NCBI GenBank assembly: GCA_017936245.1
Contig: JAGBFY010000596.1
Location: 1-5,461 of the forward strand
From: Kiritimatiellia bacterium
Lineage (GTDB): Bacteria > Verrucomicrobiota > Kiritimatiellia > RFP12 > UBA1067
DNA: 5,461 nt
Direction: 5' to 3'
The notes beneath the pieces were generated by a model that did not search any database, was not told the DNA's origin, and saw nothing but the letters and a program-made list of their open reading frames with translations. Both the position numbers and the translations under genes were made by a program. Of the stretch, positions 1-5,446 are shown piece by piece. The stretch's first letter is position 1; each line of letters opens with the position of its first letter.

Positions 1-1607
1 CTCATGAAATCGAACCACCTGCCTTTTTTCGCCACCTCCGTGACCTGTGGACATATCTCCCAGAAACGTATCAGGTCGCCGGGCTTGCCGTAGCATGCCA
101 TCGTTCCTATGCCCAGCCCGATTATGCCAACGCGAAGCGGTTTGCCGCCGTTGCCTTTCCGCGCAAGCTCAAACAGCATCCCAGCCGTTTCCTTACCGAA
201 GTAGGAGGTGCCGGTTCCATCGCGATATATCTTGTCGACAGGTTCAAATCCGTGCATCGTGCCGCCGTGCTTGAACGTGAACATCTCATACCGCTTGCCG
301 TACTGGTTCACAACCGTCTCCTTGCCGACGCACCATGCCCCATAGAATGTGCGCCCCTCGGCAAGCACGCCCGAGCGTATGCGCGCCTCCTGGAAGATAA
401 CGGACACAACCGCCGCCGCAATAACGGCGATCTGCCATTTCTTCGGGAACTGAAGACGCTCCAATCCACCAAGACCCATAACGCACAGAGCACACACGCA
501 CGCCAATGCTATAGGATACTCCCTCGCGCTGTCGAATACCAGCGGTGCGACAATGCTCGACAGAACTCCTCCCGCAGCCCCTCCGATCGCAAGGCACAGA
601 TAGTACCGGGTGAGACCAGAGGCGTCAGGGCGCACCTTGTAAAGCCACGAATGAAGTGCCGTGCAGCATGCCATCAGGCACAGCGGACACGCCGCAATGT
701 TCCACCGGTAGCGTACAATGGTATCGTTCCCTGTCGCAAATGACCATACCGCAAAGGCGACCGAAGCTATTCCGAGCGCAAGCCAAACATTCACGAACTT
801 TTCACCGATGCGTGAGAACCCCACAATGTAACTTGCGAGATAGAGAGCAAGAAGCACAACCCACATCAGCGGAATCGGCGCCACATTGCTCGTGAGGTGC
901 GCGGTTACGGCGTTCAGCAGAAAGCATGACACTGCCGGCAGAAGAAGCCAGAGCACTTTAGTTGAGAGTTGGGAGTTGGGGGTTGAGAGTTGCGGTTCTA
1001 CCGCTCCACCTCTATTAACTCCGCCACTCTCAACTCCTGCTCTTCCTACCTTCAACAACATCACCGCATACACGGCCATGGTCACGGCAAGCGCAAGCCA
1101 CTGGGTTTCGATGGAAAGGTGCAGCTCAAAAACCAGCGGATAAGCCAGCAATCCGGCAAAACTTCCCGCATTGCTGACCGCGTACAACCTGTAGTTGCCG
1201 CCGGAAAGCGCCTGCACCAGACTCGCATTCGCACTCAAAAGAAGATACGGCCCCGCTACAAGCACGGCAACGGCCAGTATCGCGCCGAGCGCCGGATACG
1301 GAAGAGCTGCCGCCCACTGCGCCATCTCGGCATGACGCTTCGCTACCAAGCCTAGCCAGGCCGCCGCCAGAATGATCAGCCCCACATGTACGGACAGCCT
1401 GCCGCGCGGAACGCCGCCAGGCCTCCCCGCCAGGATATGCGCATACCAGTATCCGCCGAGAAGAAGCATCTGAAACGCCGCCAGACACGTCACCCACACC
1501 GCAGCCATTCCTCCGAACGCAGGAAGAAGCGTTCTGCCAACGAGCGGCTGTACGCCGAAGGCAAGGAACGATCCAGTGAATATCGTGAGTATCCGCAGCG
1601 CTTTCAT
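1..1607 (-). CDS. Fused MFS-like membrane / spermidine synthase-like protein, 3' end cut by window edge
   Basis: The reading frame stays open from ATG at 1607 to the left edge (535 codons), so the C-terminus is missing. Seen: a hydrophobic N-terminus with the segment QPLVGRTLLPAFGG followed by AAVWVTCLAAFQ (about residues 20-46), which matches the start of the fused MFS/spermidine synthase family. The family-like blocks LYAVSNAGSFAGLLAYPL (141-158) and NVAPIPLMWVVLLALYL (241-257) follow, with roughly ten or more membrane segments in total. The soluble part begins near residue 420, with HGGTMHG (427-433), a YRDGTGTSYFG stretch (461-471), the nucleotide-binding glycine motif VGIIGLGIGTMACYG (493-507) and an acidic FWEICP (515-520). 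Known: the C-terminal domain resembles polyamine aminopropyltransferases, but substrates of the membrane-fused forms are mostly unproven, so true spermidine synthesis is not assured. It starts 13 nt after the upstream gene stops, suggesting one operon, and its ribosome site is weak (AAAAAGG). A repeat-derived insertion occupies about residues 189-216. Confidence 0.85.
   Translation of the reverse strand, partial: MKALRILTIFTGSFLAFGVQPLVGRTLLPAFGGMAAVWVTCLAAFQMLLLGGYWYAHILAGRPGGVPRGRLSVHVGLIILAAAWLGLVAKRHAEMAQWAAALPYPALGAILAVAVLVAGPYLLLSANASLVQALSGGNYRLYAVSNAGSFAGLLAYPLVFELHLSIETQWLALAVTMAVYAVMLLKVGRAGVESGGVNRGGAVEPQLSTPNSQLSTKVLWLLLPAVSCFLLNAVTAHLTSNVAPIPLMWVVLLALYLASYIVGFSRIGEKFVNVWLALGIASVAFAVWSFATGNDTIVRYRWNIAACPLCLMACCTALHSWLYKVRPDASGLTRYYLCLAIGGAAGGVLSSIVAPLVFDSAREYPIALACVCALCVMGLGGLERLQFPKKWQIAVIAAAVVSVIFQEARIRSGVLAEGRTFYGAWCVGKETVVNQYGKRYEMFTFKHGGTMHGFEPVDKIYRDGTGTSYFGKETAGMLFELARKGNGGKPLRVGIIGLGIGTMACYGKPGDLIRFWEICPQVTEVAKKGRWFDFM
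960..1043. repeat. Degenerate 7-nt repeat with inverted flank, inserted in frame in the membrane protein gene
   Basis: On the plus strand five heptads follow one another at 962-996: TTGAGAG, TTGGGAG, TTGGGGG, TTGAGAG, TTGCGGT. The copy at 979-995 is nearly inverted at 1021-1037 (15 of 17 positions). The spacer contains a perfect small hairpin, GCGGT-TCT-ACCGC, at 992-1004. Read on the minus strand, the tract encodes a polar, proline- and serine-rich stretch (including PQLSTPNSQLST) between two hydrophobic blocks of the membrane protein. It therefore probably forms a tolerated loop. The composition is unlike the flanking coding sequence, so I infer later acquisition. The exact insertion borders cannot be set without an uninserted homologue. 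Confidence 0.7.
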
Positions 1608-1620
1608 GTGCCTTTTTGCC

Positions 1621-2415
1621 TTATTTATTCTTCTTCAGATTCTTGATCTCTTCCGCGATCTTGCGCTGAACTTCATCCTTTGGCGGCGGCGCCCATCCCT
1701 CGATACAGGCGATACGGTATGGTGCAACGCCGCCTCGCGCCACCTTGCGGAGTTCACAGTAGTTCTGTATCGGAAAATGGCAGTCGGGCGGGGACGCCTT
1801 GCCGTAGATCGCATCAAGCTCCTTGAGCGTGGACGCTGGTTGCATCAAGCCGCCTGCATGCGCGGAGAAACCTGCTCCCATCGCCATGCCGAATCCTCGG
1901 TAGGCGAGTTTTGCAAGGCGTTCCGCGAGCTTTGAAGAATCAGGACTGTCGGCTTTGAGCGGAGCAACGTTCACAAGAGCCCAGCCGTTATCCGGAGCGG
2001 CGAGCATCTGAGGAAATTCCGGATTGTCGACCACGCACACAACACAGGCATGGTTCGTACCGGATGCGAACTTCGCCAGTTCGCCGAGAGCTGTGAACTC
2101 GCCTTCGCGCAGATAGCAGCTGATACGGAATTCGTTGCGGATGTTCATCATTGCGACATCAAGCGCCGAAGCCGCAACAGTCTTCTGCGCATTGAGAAAG
2201 CATATTCCGGGTTCAAGATTCGGACGCATCACAGTGCCGCCCATTCGAGCATACATTCCAGCCTGCAATCTGGCGCGTGTAGCGGCGTCCGGCGCTCCCG
2301 GTCTCATCACCGGTCCTACTCCCGTCTTGCCGGCATTCGCAACCGGGCCATTGACTGTCTGAGCGAAAGCGCAAACCGTAAGCGCAACACTCGCCATCAA
2401 AACAATCCGCTTCAT
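1621..2415 (-). CDS. Exported protein of unknown function (264 aa)
   Basis: I chose the ATG at 2415 over an in-frame ATG 33 nt further upstream. It has a strong GGAGGAAGG site 7 nt before it and opens directly into a signal peptide: MKR, then a hydrophobic run, with likely cleavage after AFA at about residue 18. The exported part starts with a Gly/Pro/Met-rich stretch (20-65, with VMRP twice). A mixed alpha/beta-looking region follows (70-180), containing the hydrophobic strand ACVVCVVDNPEF and then WALVNVAPLK. The end is a charged helical tail, APPPKDEVQRKIAEEIKNLKK (242-262). I see no recognisable catalytic motif, lipobox or membrane anchor. I do not recognise the family with confidence. 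It lies 13 nt upstream of the spermidine synthase-like membrane gene on the same strand, so the two are probably co-transcribed and may act together at the envelope; that link is inference from position only. Confidence 0.8.
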   Translation of the reverse strand: MKRIVLMASVALTVCAFAQTVNGPVANAGKTGVGPVMRPGAPDAATRARLQAGMYARMGGTVMRPNLEPGICFLNAQKTVAASALDVAMMNIRNEFRISCYLREGEFTALGELAKFASGTNHACVVCVVDNPEFPQMLAAPDNGWALVNVAPLKADSPDSSKLAERLAKLAYRGFGMAMGAGFSAHAGGLMQPASTLKELDAIYGKASPPDCHFPIQNYCELRKVARGGVAPYRIACIEGWAPPPKDEVQRKIAEEIKNLKKNK

Positions 2416-2422
2416 ATCAACA

Positions 2423-2431
2423 CCTTCCTCC
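2423..2431 (-). promoter_or_regulatory. Strong Shine-Dalgarno site fixing the start at 2415
   Basis: The minus strand reads GGAGGAAGG followed by 7 nt and ATG. The longer alternative start at 2448 would place this sequence inside the coding region and put extra polar residues ahead of the signal peptide, so the downstream start is preferred. Confidence 0.75.
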
Positions 2432-2473
2432 AGCTTATCGCACTTCAAAACAATATTCTGATGATTATCAGCG

Positions 2474-2500
2474 AAAAGCCCGCCCGCAAAGCGGACGGGC
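2474..2500 (-). terminator. Rho-independent terminator of the PEP-CTERM gene
   Basis: The minus-strand transcript forms a 10-bp GC-rich stem (GCCCGUCCGC / GCGGGCGGGC, one G-U wobble) with a UUU loop, immediately followed by UUUUC. In the plus direction the wobble becomes a C-A mismatch and the T run is shorter, so it acts mainly on minus-strand transcription. It separates the surface-protein genes from the downstream 1621-2415 gene, which must then have its own promoter in about 2416-2473. No clear -35/-10 pair is visible there. Confidence 0.85.
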
Positions 2501-2521
2501 CTTTCAGTCGTGGATTAGCGT

Positions 2522-2563
2522 TAACGACTAACCGCTAACTGCTGATTACTAACCACTAACTTA
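2522..2563. repeat. Degenerate 7-nt repeat abutting the PEP-CTERM stop codon
   Basis: Six consecutive heptads on the plus strand fit TAACNNC loosely: TAACGAC, TAACCGC, TAACTGC, TGATTAC, TAACCAC, TAACTTA. The last unit overlaps the TAA stop codon of the minus-strand PEP-CTERM gene. The tract lies between this stop and the terminator, so it would be transcribed as 3' untranslated RNA. Period and AAC core resemble the tract at 962-996, but in the opposite orientation relative to the host gene. Confidence 0.7.
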
Positions 2564-3112
2564 CGCACGACGACGACGGAGCGCGAGAGCGCCGAGACCG
2601 ACGAGCATAAGGAGACCAGAGGTCGGCTCCGGGACAGCATAGGATGCCTTGTCGCCGAGGTAGCTACCTGTGGCGAACTGGAATGCTGCGCCAGACCAGG
2701 TGTCACCCGAGTAACCAGTCACCGTATAGGTGGTGGTGAGGGCAGTGCCGTCAAGAGCCTTGAGCTGCGTGAGGGAGCCGTCATCGAGTTCGACCATCAC
2801 TGCATACACATTTCCATTGGCAAGTGCACCTGTGCCAGTTCCTGTATAGGTGCCTGCAACCTTCGAATAGGCGCCGCTCTTACCAGAGCCGATGTCCCAA
2901 GTGCCAGTCTGGACAGCAACGGCATTGGCGAAACTCGCCGATTCGCCGTTTCCGAGATAGGCAAGCACAATCTTGGCTGCACCTTCGGTGGATGTGAGCG
3001 TAGCACCCGTACCGTCAACACCGTTGACGGATCCAGCAGTCCAGTCAAAGGCAGCTGCGTTCACGGCGCAAGCCGCGACAACCGCAAAGCCAAACATAAC
3101 CAGTTTTTTCAT
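2561..3112 (-). CDS. Small PEP-CTERM-anchored exported protein (183 aa)
   Basis: The start at 3112 follows an AAAGGAAAAG ribosome site and opens a classic signal peptide (MKKLVMFGF..., likely cleavage after NAA or AAA near residue 20). A longer in-frame start at 3187 would add 25 basic, non-signal residues and run through a hairpin, so I rejected it. The mature part (22-158) is rich in Gly, Ala, Thr and Ser, with few charged residues and several predicted strands. The C-terminus is a textbook PEP-CTERM sorting signal: VPEPTSG at about 160-166, a hydrophobic helix LLMLVGLGALAL (167-178) and a final RRRRA. In the known pathway, exosortase-type enzymes recognise this signal and process the protein at the cytoplasmic membrane for surface or extracellular delivery. 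No exosortase gene is in the window. The binding partner or role of the mature domain is unknown. A terminator follows at 2474-2500. Confidence 0.9.
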   Translation of the reverse strand: MKKLVMFGFAVVAACAVNAAAFDWTAGSVNGVDGTGATLTSTEGAAKIVLAYLGNGESASFANAVAVQTGTWDIGSGKSGAYSKVAGTYTGTGTGALANGNVYAVMVELDDGSLTQLKALDGTALTTTYTVTGYSGDTWSGAAFQFATGSYLGDKASYAVPEPTSGLLMLVGLGALALRRRRA

Positions 3113-3138
3113 TTTCTTTTCCTTTGTTTTTATTTTTA

Positions 3139-3164
3139 CCCTCCGTAGCCTTGGCGAAGGAGGG
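3139..3164. repeat. Hairpin CCCTCC...GGAGGG in intergenic DNA (REP-like?)
   Basis: Six-base perfect arms (3139-3144 and 3159-3164) enclose GTAGCCTTGGCGAA. No U-tract follows on the minus strand, so it is a poor intrinsic terminator for the gene upstream. The sequence (minus-strand core CTTCGCCAAGGCTACGG) resembles short palindromic intergenic elements I associate with uncultured bacterial genomes. That identification is from memory and unconfirmed. It lies 27 nt upstream of the PEP-CTERM start. Confidence 0.45.
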
Positions 3165-3169
3165 TTTCC

Positions 3170-3200
3170 AAGGGTCAGGCCACGCACCTACGTGACCCTT
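3170..3200. repeat. Second intergenic hairpin, AAGGGTCA / TGACCCTT
   Basis: Perfect 8-bp arms at 3170-3177 and 3193-3200 flank a 15-nt loop. It begins 17 nt downstream of the stop of the duplicated secreted protein on the minus strand. No U-run follows, so it may slow or protect the 3' end of that transcript rather than end it. Together with the neighbouring hairpin it fills most of the 105-nt gap between the two surface-protein genes. Confidence 0.5.
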
Positions 3201-3217
3201 CCCATGAAATTCTTTTC

Positions 3218-4003
3218 TTACTTGGCGAAGTTGATTTCAAACGAACCTTCACCTGCAGCAGCCTTGTACCAAAACGGCTTGCCAGCAGGAAGACCATTCG
3301 GATAAACAGACTCGAAAAGTTTTTCACCAGTCTTTACATCCCACCAACCGGTGTACTGGTCGTTGTTATTGTAATAGTACCAGTTCTCGTATGCACCCGT
3401 TGCAGCATCCCAAATCTGAATCTGGTCTGCGGTAAATGCAGAATCCGTCCCTGTCGCACCTGCCCAAGAAACGGCATTGGCATCATTGAGCTTGAAACCC
3501 ATCGGCCACGGATAGGCAACCATATTGAACTTGCCCTTGAGGATTTCAACGTCAACAGCCTCTGCTTCAGGAACCTGGCCGGCAACGGTCACGGAGCCGT
3601 TCTGCGTAGCGGCGGCAGCCGACTTGTACCAAAAAGCGGAACCAGCGGGAAGACCGTTAGGGTAAACAGATTCGAAAAGTTTTTCACCGGTCTTTACATC
3701 CCACCAACCAGTATACTGGTCGTTGTTATTGTAGTAGTACCAGTTGTCGTAAGCACCAGTAGCGGCATCCCAAATCTGAATCTGGTCTGCGGTGAAGGCG
3801 GAATCCGTACCAACGAGATTTAAACCGGAAAGGCAATCGTTGATTTTGAATCCATTGCCGTCGGTTCCTTCGAACGGAACCGAGACCATGTTGAACTTGG
3901 TCGCGGTGATGGTATCGGTGTTGAAGCCAACGATGTTGGCGGATTCGAGAGCGAATGCGCCCATTCCGGCGGCAACCGCTGCTGCAAACATAAGTCTCTT
4001 CAT
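3218..4003 (-). CDS. Secreted protein with two near-identical internal modules (261 aa)
   Basis: The start at 4003 follows AAGGA with about 9 nt spacing and opens a signal peptide (MKRLMFAAAVAAGMGAFA, residues 1-18). An upstream in-frame ATG at 4075 would add a basic stretch and is less likely. The mature protein begins SANIVGFNTDTIT and has two modules of about 100 residues: TKFNMVSVPFEG... (35-128) and KGKFNMVAYPWP... (157-248). Each contains an aromatic, Asn- and Tyr-rich core with DQIQIWDAATGAY, NWYYYNNNDQYTGWWDV and LPAG.xFWYK. Residues 66-121 and 186-241 differ at one position only (Asp86/Glu206). No PEP-CTERM tail, LPXTG motif or transmembrane anchor is present; the protein ends SFEINFAK. 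I associate the NIVGF/FNMVSVPF signature with abundant secreted proteins of Kiritimatiellota-like bacteria whose function is unknown. A carbohydrate-binding or surface-layer role is only a guess from the Trp/Tyr content. Confidence 0.85.
   Translation of the reverse strand: MKRLMFAAAVAAGMGAFALESANIVGFNTDTITATKFNMVSVPFEGTDGNGFKINDCLSGLNLVGTDSAFTADQIQIWDAATGAYDNWYYYNNNDQYTGWWDVKTGEKLFESVYPNGLPAGSAFWYKSAAAATQNGSVTVAGQVPEAEAVDVEILKGKFNMVAYPWPMGFKLNDANAVSWAGATGTDSAFTADQIQIWDAATGAYENWYYYNNNDQYTGWWDVKTGEKLFESVYPNGLPAGKPFWYKAAAGEGSFEINFAK
3281..3448 (-). repeat. Internal duplication, copy 2 (56 codons)
   Basis: This segment matches 3641-3808 at a constant offset of 360 nt without any gap. I count 18 differences in 168 nt, of which 17 are silent; the single replacement is at 3386 versus 3746 (Glu versus Asp). 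Confidence 0.9.
3641..3808 (-). repeat. Internal duplication, copy 1 (56 codons)
   Basis: Partner of 3281-3448, encoding residues 66-121 of the secreted protein. Outside this core the modules diverge much more (for example FNMVSVPFEGTDGNGFKIND versus FNMVAYPWPMGFKLND). Confidence 0.9.
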
Positions 4004-4260
4004 TGTCTGTTTCCTTGTTTTGGTCAAGCGACATTCAGCCGCTCTCCCTGTTTTTGGTCGGTTGCGTTTCCGCAACCTTCCGGTTTTGCCTCCCCGTCTC
4101 CGGTTCGGCGGTTTTGCCTTGTCGGTTCAGATCGCCTTTCGGCTCACTTCCCCGCTTCAGCCCGTTTCTCCGAGAGCGTCGACTCGCGCCACCCTCTCAA
4201 AATCCCTTCGCAAACCCCTTACAGGTTTTACTGTGACGCAGCACAGCTAAATAGGAGGGT
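4004..4260 (-). promoter_or_regulatory. Long non-coding leader with several hairpins upstream of the duplicated secreted protein
   Basis: No convincing gene lies here on either strand. Read as minus-strand RNA leading to the start at 4003, it holds GGUUGCG-GAAA-CGCAACC (4060-4077, perfect 7-bp stem), CCG-GAGA-CGG (4094-4103), GCC-GAAA-GGC (4134-4143, flanked by GA on both sides) and CUGUG-N6-CACAG (4231-4246). The decamer GGCAAAACCG occurs twice, 28 nt apart (4081-4090 and 4109-4118). The density of GNRA-type loops suggests a structured 5' leader. I could not match it to a known riboswitch: the GACGCAAAG core of the cyclic-di-GMP-I class and the hammerhead CUGAUGA are absent. No clear promoter was found for it. 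Confidence 0.4.
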
Positions 4261-4416
4261 CTTACGGGTGGATGCTTTGAGTATTCTGATATTCAAGAAT
4301 GTTTTGAACGATGCTGAATCGTGAAATGCGCAGAATGAAGGTTTGCTGAAAATCTCCGTCCACGATTGAAATATCGGTACAATTCCGCATTTTAAATTCC
4401 ACTAAGAAGGAGAGAA
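4261..4416 (+). promoter_or_regulatory. AT-rich upstream region of the integrase, with candidate -10 and small palindromes
   Basis: A TACAAT hexamer at 4378-4383 sits 34 nt before the ribosome site and could be a -10 element; the matching -35 position (TCCGTC) is poor. Small inverted repeats lie upstream: TTGAGTAT-TCTG-ATATTCAA (4277-4296, one G-U wobble as RNA) and ACGAT-GCTGA-ATCGT (4308-4322). They could be operator or recombinase-binding sites. A good AAGGAGAG ribosome site is at 4407-4414. Confidence 0.35.
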
Positions 4417-5361
4417 ATGAAAATAACGCCCTCAATACAAATGGTTCTTGAAGACTATCCCAAAATTGCCGCCGTGGAGAGAATACGGATGGAGCGCCCA
4501 TGCGAGAAAACCGTCATTGGCGCGGTATGCAACATTCGGCGGCTGTGCGAAATCGGCGGCATCGCCCATGATGAACCGATTACAGTGTTTACACGGAAAA
4601 AACTGCAGCAGATATTGGACGCTGCAAGAAGTTCATCTCTAAAGCCGATAACCATATGCAGTTATCTTCATTCCTTGAAAACCGTCTTTGCCAAATGGTC
4701 GCATCCATACTATGCCGACAAAAAATGGAATATCCCCAAAATCGAACTGCCGCCCTGTCGGCGTGCCGCCCCACGCTATGTCCGTCCGGATTCCACAATA
4801 CTTGCCAGAGTAAAAGAGTGGTATCTTTCATTGGAGAAGCGTCCTGACGCCCGCGAATGGGTGTTGGCGACATTGATGCTTGAATTCGCAATGCGCAATG
4901 GCGATGTGGAACGGCTTCGCTGGTCGGATTTTCGAAAGAAGGATTCTGGTTTTGTGCTTTGCTACACGCCGAATAAAACCAAGTTTTCCTCCGGTCGTTT
5001 CGTGGCGTGGCCGGTTCATCCTGTCATCTGGAAGCGGCTGTCCGAATACCATGCCGCCGGCATACCCTACAACAAACGCAGAGGATGGCGCAAGAATGCA
5101 GTACGCGATTCGCAGCTGGTTGTGCCGTGCGCAAGAGATGTATATGTGCGGTTGAACAAGGAATTGCGGATGCTGAAGATATTCAACGGTCCCAAAGCCT
5201 GTTATGAACTGCGAAAAATATGCATCGACCATATCTACCAGAAATACGGCGCGGAAATGGCATCTTCAATAAGCGGCGATGACATAAGGACAATGATGCG
5301 TTACTATGCCGATCCCAGTGCGCTCACCATAGAGAATGTTCGCATCCTAGACATGCTTTGA
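4417..5361 (+). CDS. Solitary tyrosine recombinase / integrase (314 aa)
   Basis: The start at 4417 follows AAGGAGAG closely and gives a full-length protein of typical integrase size. Residues about 8-100 form the helical SAM-like core-binding domain (ending around CSYLHSLKTVFAKW). The catalytic domain runs from about 125. Seen: MLEFAMRNGDVERLRWSDF (154-172) with the first catalytic arginine R160; TPNKTKF (184-190), which supplies the beta-hairpin lysine; YELRK (263-267) with the second arginine R266; and DDIRTMMRYYADP (288-300) with the probable nucleophile Tyr296. The usual His of HxxR is Tyr263. The second His (LGH box) is absent, that region reading SSISGDDIR. Such enzymes cut and rejoin DNA at specific sites through a 3'-phosphotyrosine. 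Whether this form is fully active is uncertain. It is the only plus-strand gene, with no visible excisionase, relaxase or cargo. No terminator follows in the remaining 100 nt. Confidence 0.9.
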   Translation: MKITPSIQMVLEDYPKIAAVERIRMERPCEKTVIGAVCNIRRLCEIGGIAHDEPITVFTRKKLQQILDAARSSSLKPITICSYLHSLKTVFAKWSHPYYADKKWNIPKIELPPCRRAAPRYVRPDSTILARVKEWYLSLEKRPDAREWVLATLMLEFAMRNGDVERLRWSDFRKKDSGFVLCYTPNKTKFSSGRFVAWPVHPVIWKRLSEYHAAGIPYNKRRGWRKNAVRDSQLVVPCARDVYVRLNKELRMLKIFNGPKACYELRKICIDHIYQKYGAEMASSISGDDIRTMMRYYADPSALTIENVRILDML

Positions 5362-5392
5362 TTCAATTTTACGATATCGCTGTTGTCATGTA

Positions 5393-5401
5393 TGATATAA
5401 T
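5393..5401 (+). promoter_or_regulatory. Extended -10 promoter pointing out of the window
   Basis: TGATATAAT is a perfect extended -10 (TG-N-TATAAT). The -35 position is poor (GATATC), which extended -10 promoters tolerate. A perfect palindrome CGATATCG at 5372-5379 overlaps the -35 area and could be an operator. Transcription would start near 5408 and leave the window to the right. Assignment is by motif only. Confidence 0.5.
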
Positions 5402-5425
5402 TGGAGCATTTAAGGGATTGATACC

Positions 5426-5446
5426 GCAGGGATGAACCGTCCTTGC
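5426..5446 (+). other. Small hairpin in the presumed leader at the right edge
   Basis: GCAGGGA (5426-5432) pairs with TCCTTGC (5440-5446) through one G-U wobble around a 7-nt loop. It lies about 20 nt after the predicted transcription start. No U-tract follows, so it is not a typical terminator. No ATG with a ribosome site is seen before the window ends, so it may be part of a leader or a small RNA. Confidence 0.3.

Noticed and set aside
252..743. Plus-strand open frame of 163 codons
   Set aside because: It is wholly antisense to the membrane/spermidine synthase-like gene. Its Arg/Cys/His-rich composition is typical of a shadow of GC-rich coding DNA.
962..996. CRISPR-like repeat array
   Set aside because: Units are 7 nt, directly adjacent and degenerate, with no spacers and no cas genes.
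2500..2506. Terminator acting on plus-strand transcription at the same hairpin
   Set aside because: In that direction the stem has a C-A mismatch and only CTTTC follows, and no plus-strand gene lies upstream.
2050..2538. Plus-strand open frame of 162 codons
   Set aside because: It lies antisense to the exported protein gene and reads through the terminator and the 7-nt repeat; no protein-like features.
4060..4143. Cyclic-di-GMP-I riboswitch suggested by GGCAAAACC and GAAA loops
   Set aside because: The essential GACGCAAAG core and the expected three-stem order are missing, so the resemblance is superficial.
3792..4250. Plus-strand open frame of 152 codons across the start of the duplicated secreted gene
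   Set aside because: Half of it is antisense to a clear signal-peptide gene. The product has no domain pattern, is rich in Arg/Ser/Pro, and has no convincing ribosome site.
4828..5232. Minus-strand open frame of 134 codons inside the integrase
   Set aside because: Antisense to conserved integrase catalytic motifs; no start signal.
4308..5379. Invertible DNA segment controlled by the integrase
   Set aside because: I found no pair of matching inverted repeats flanking any promoter or gene; only short local palindromes are present.
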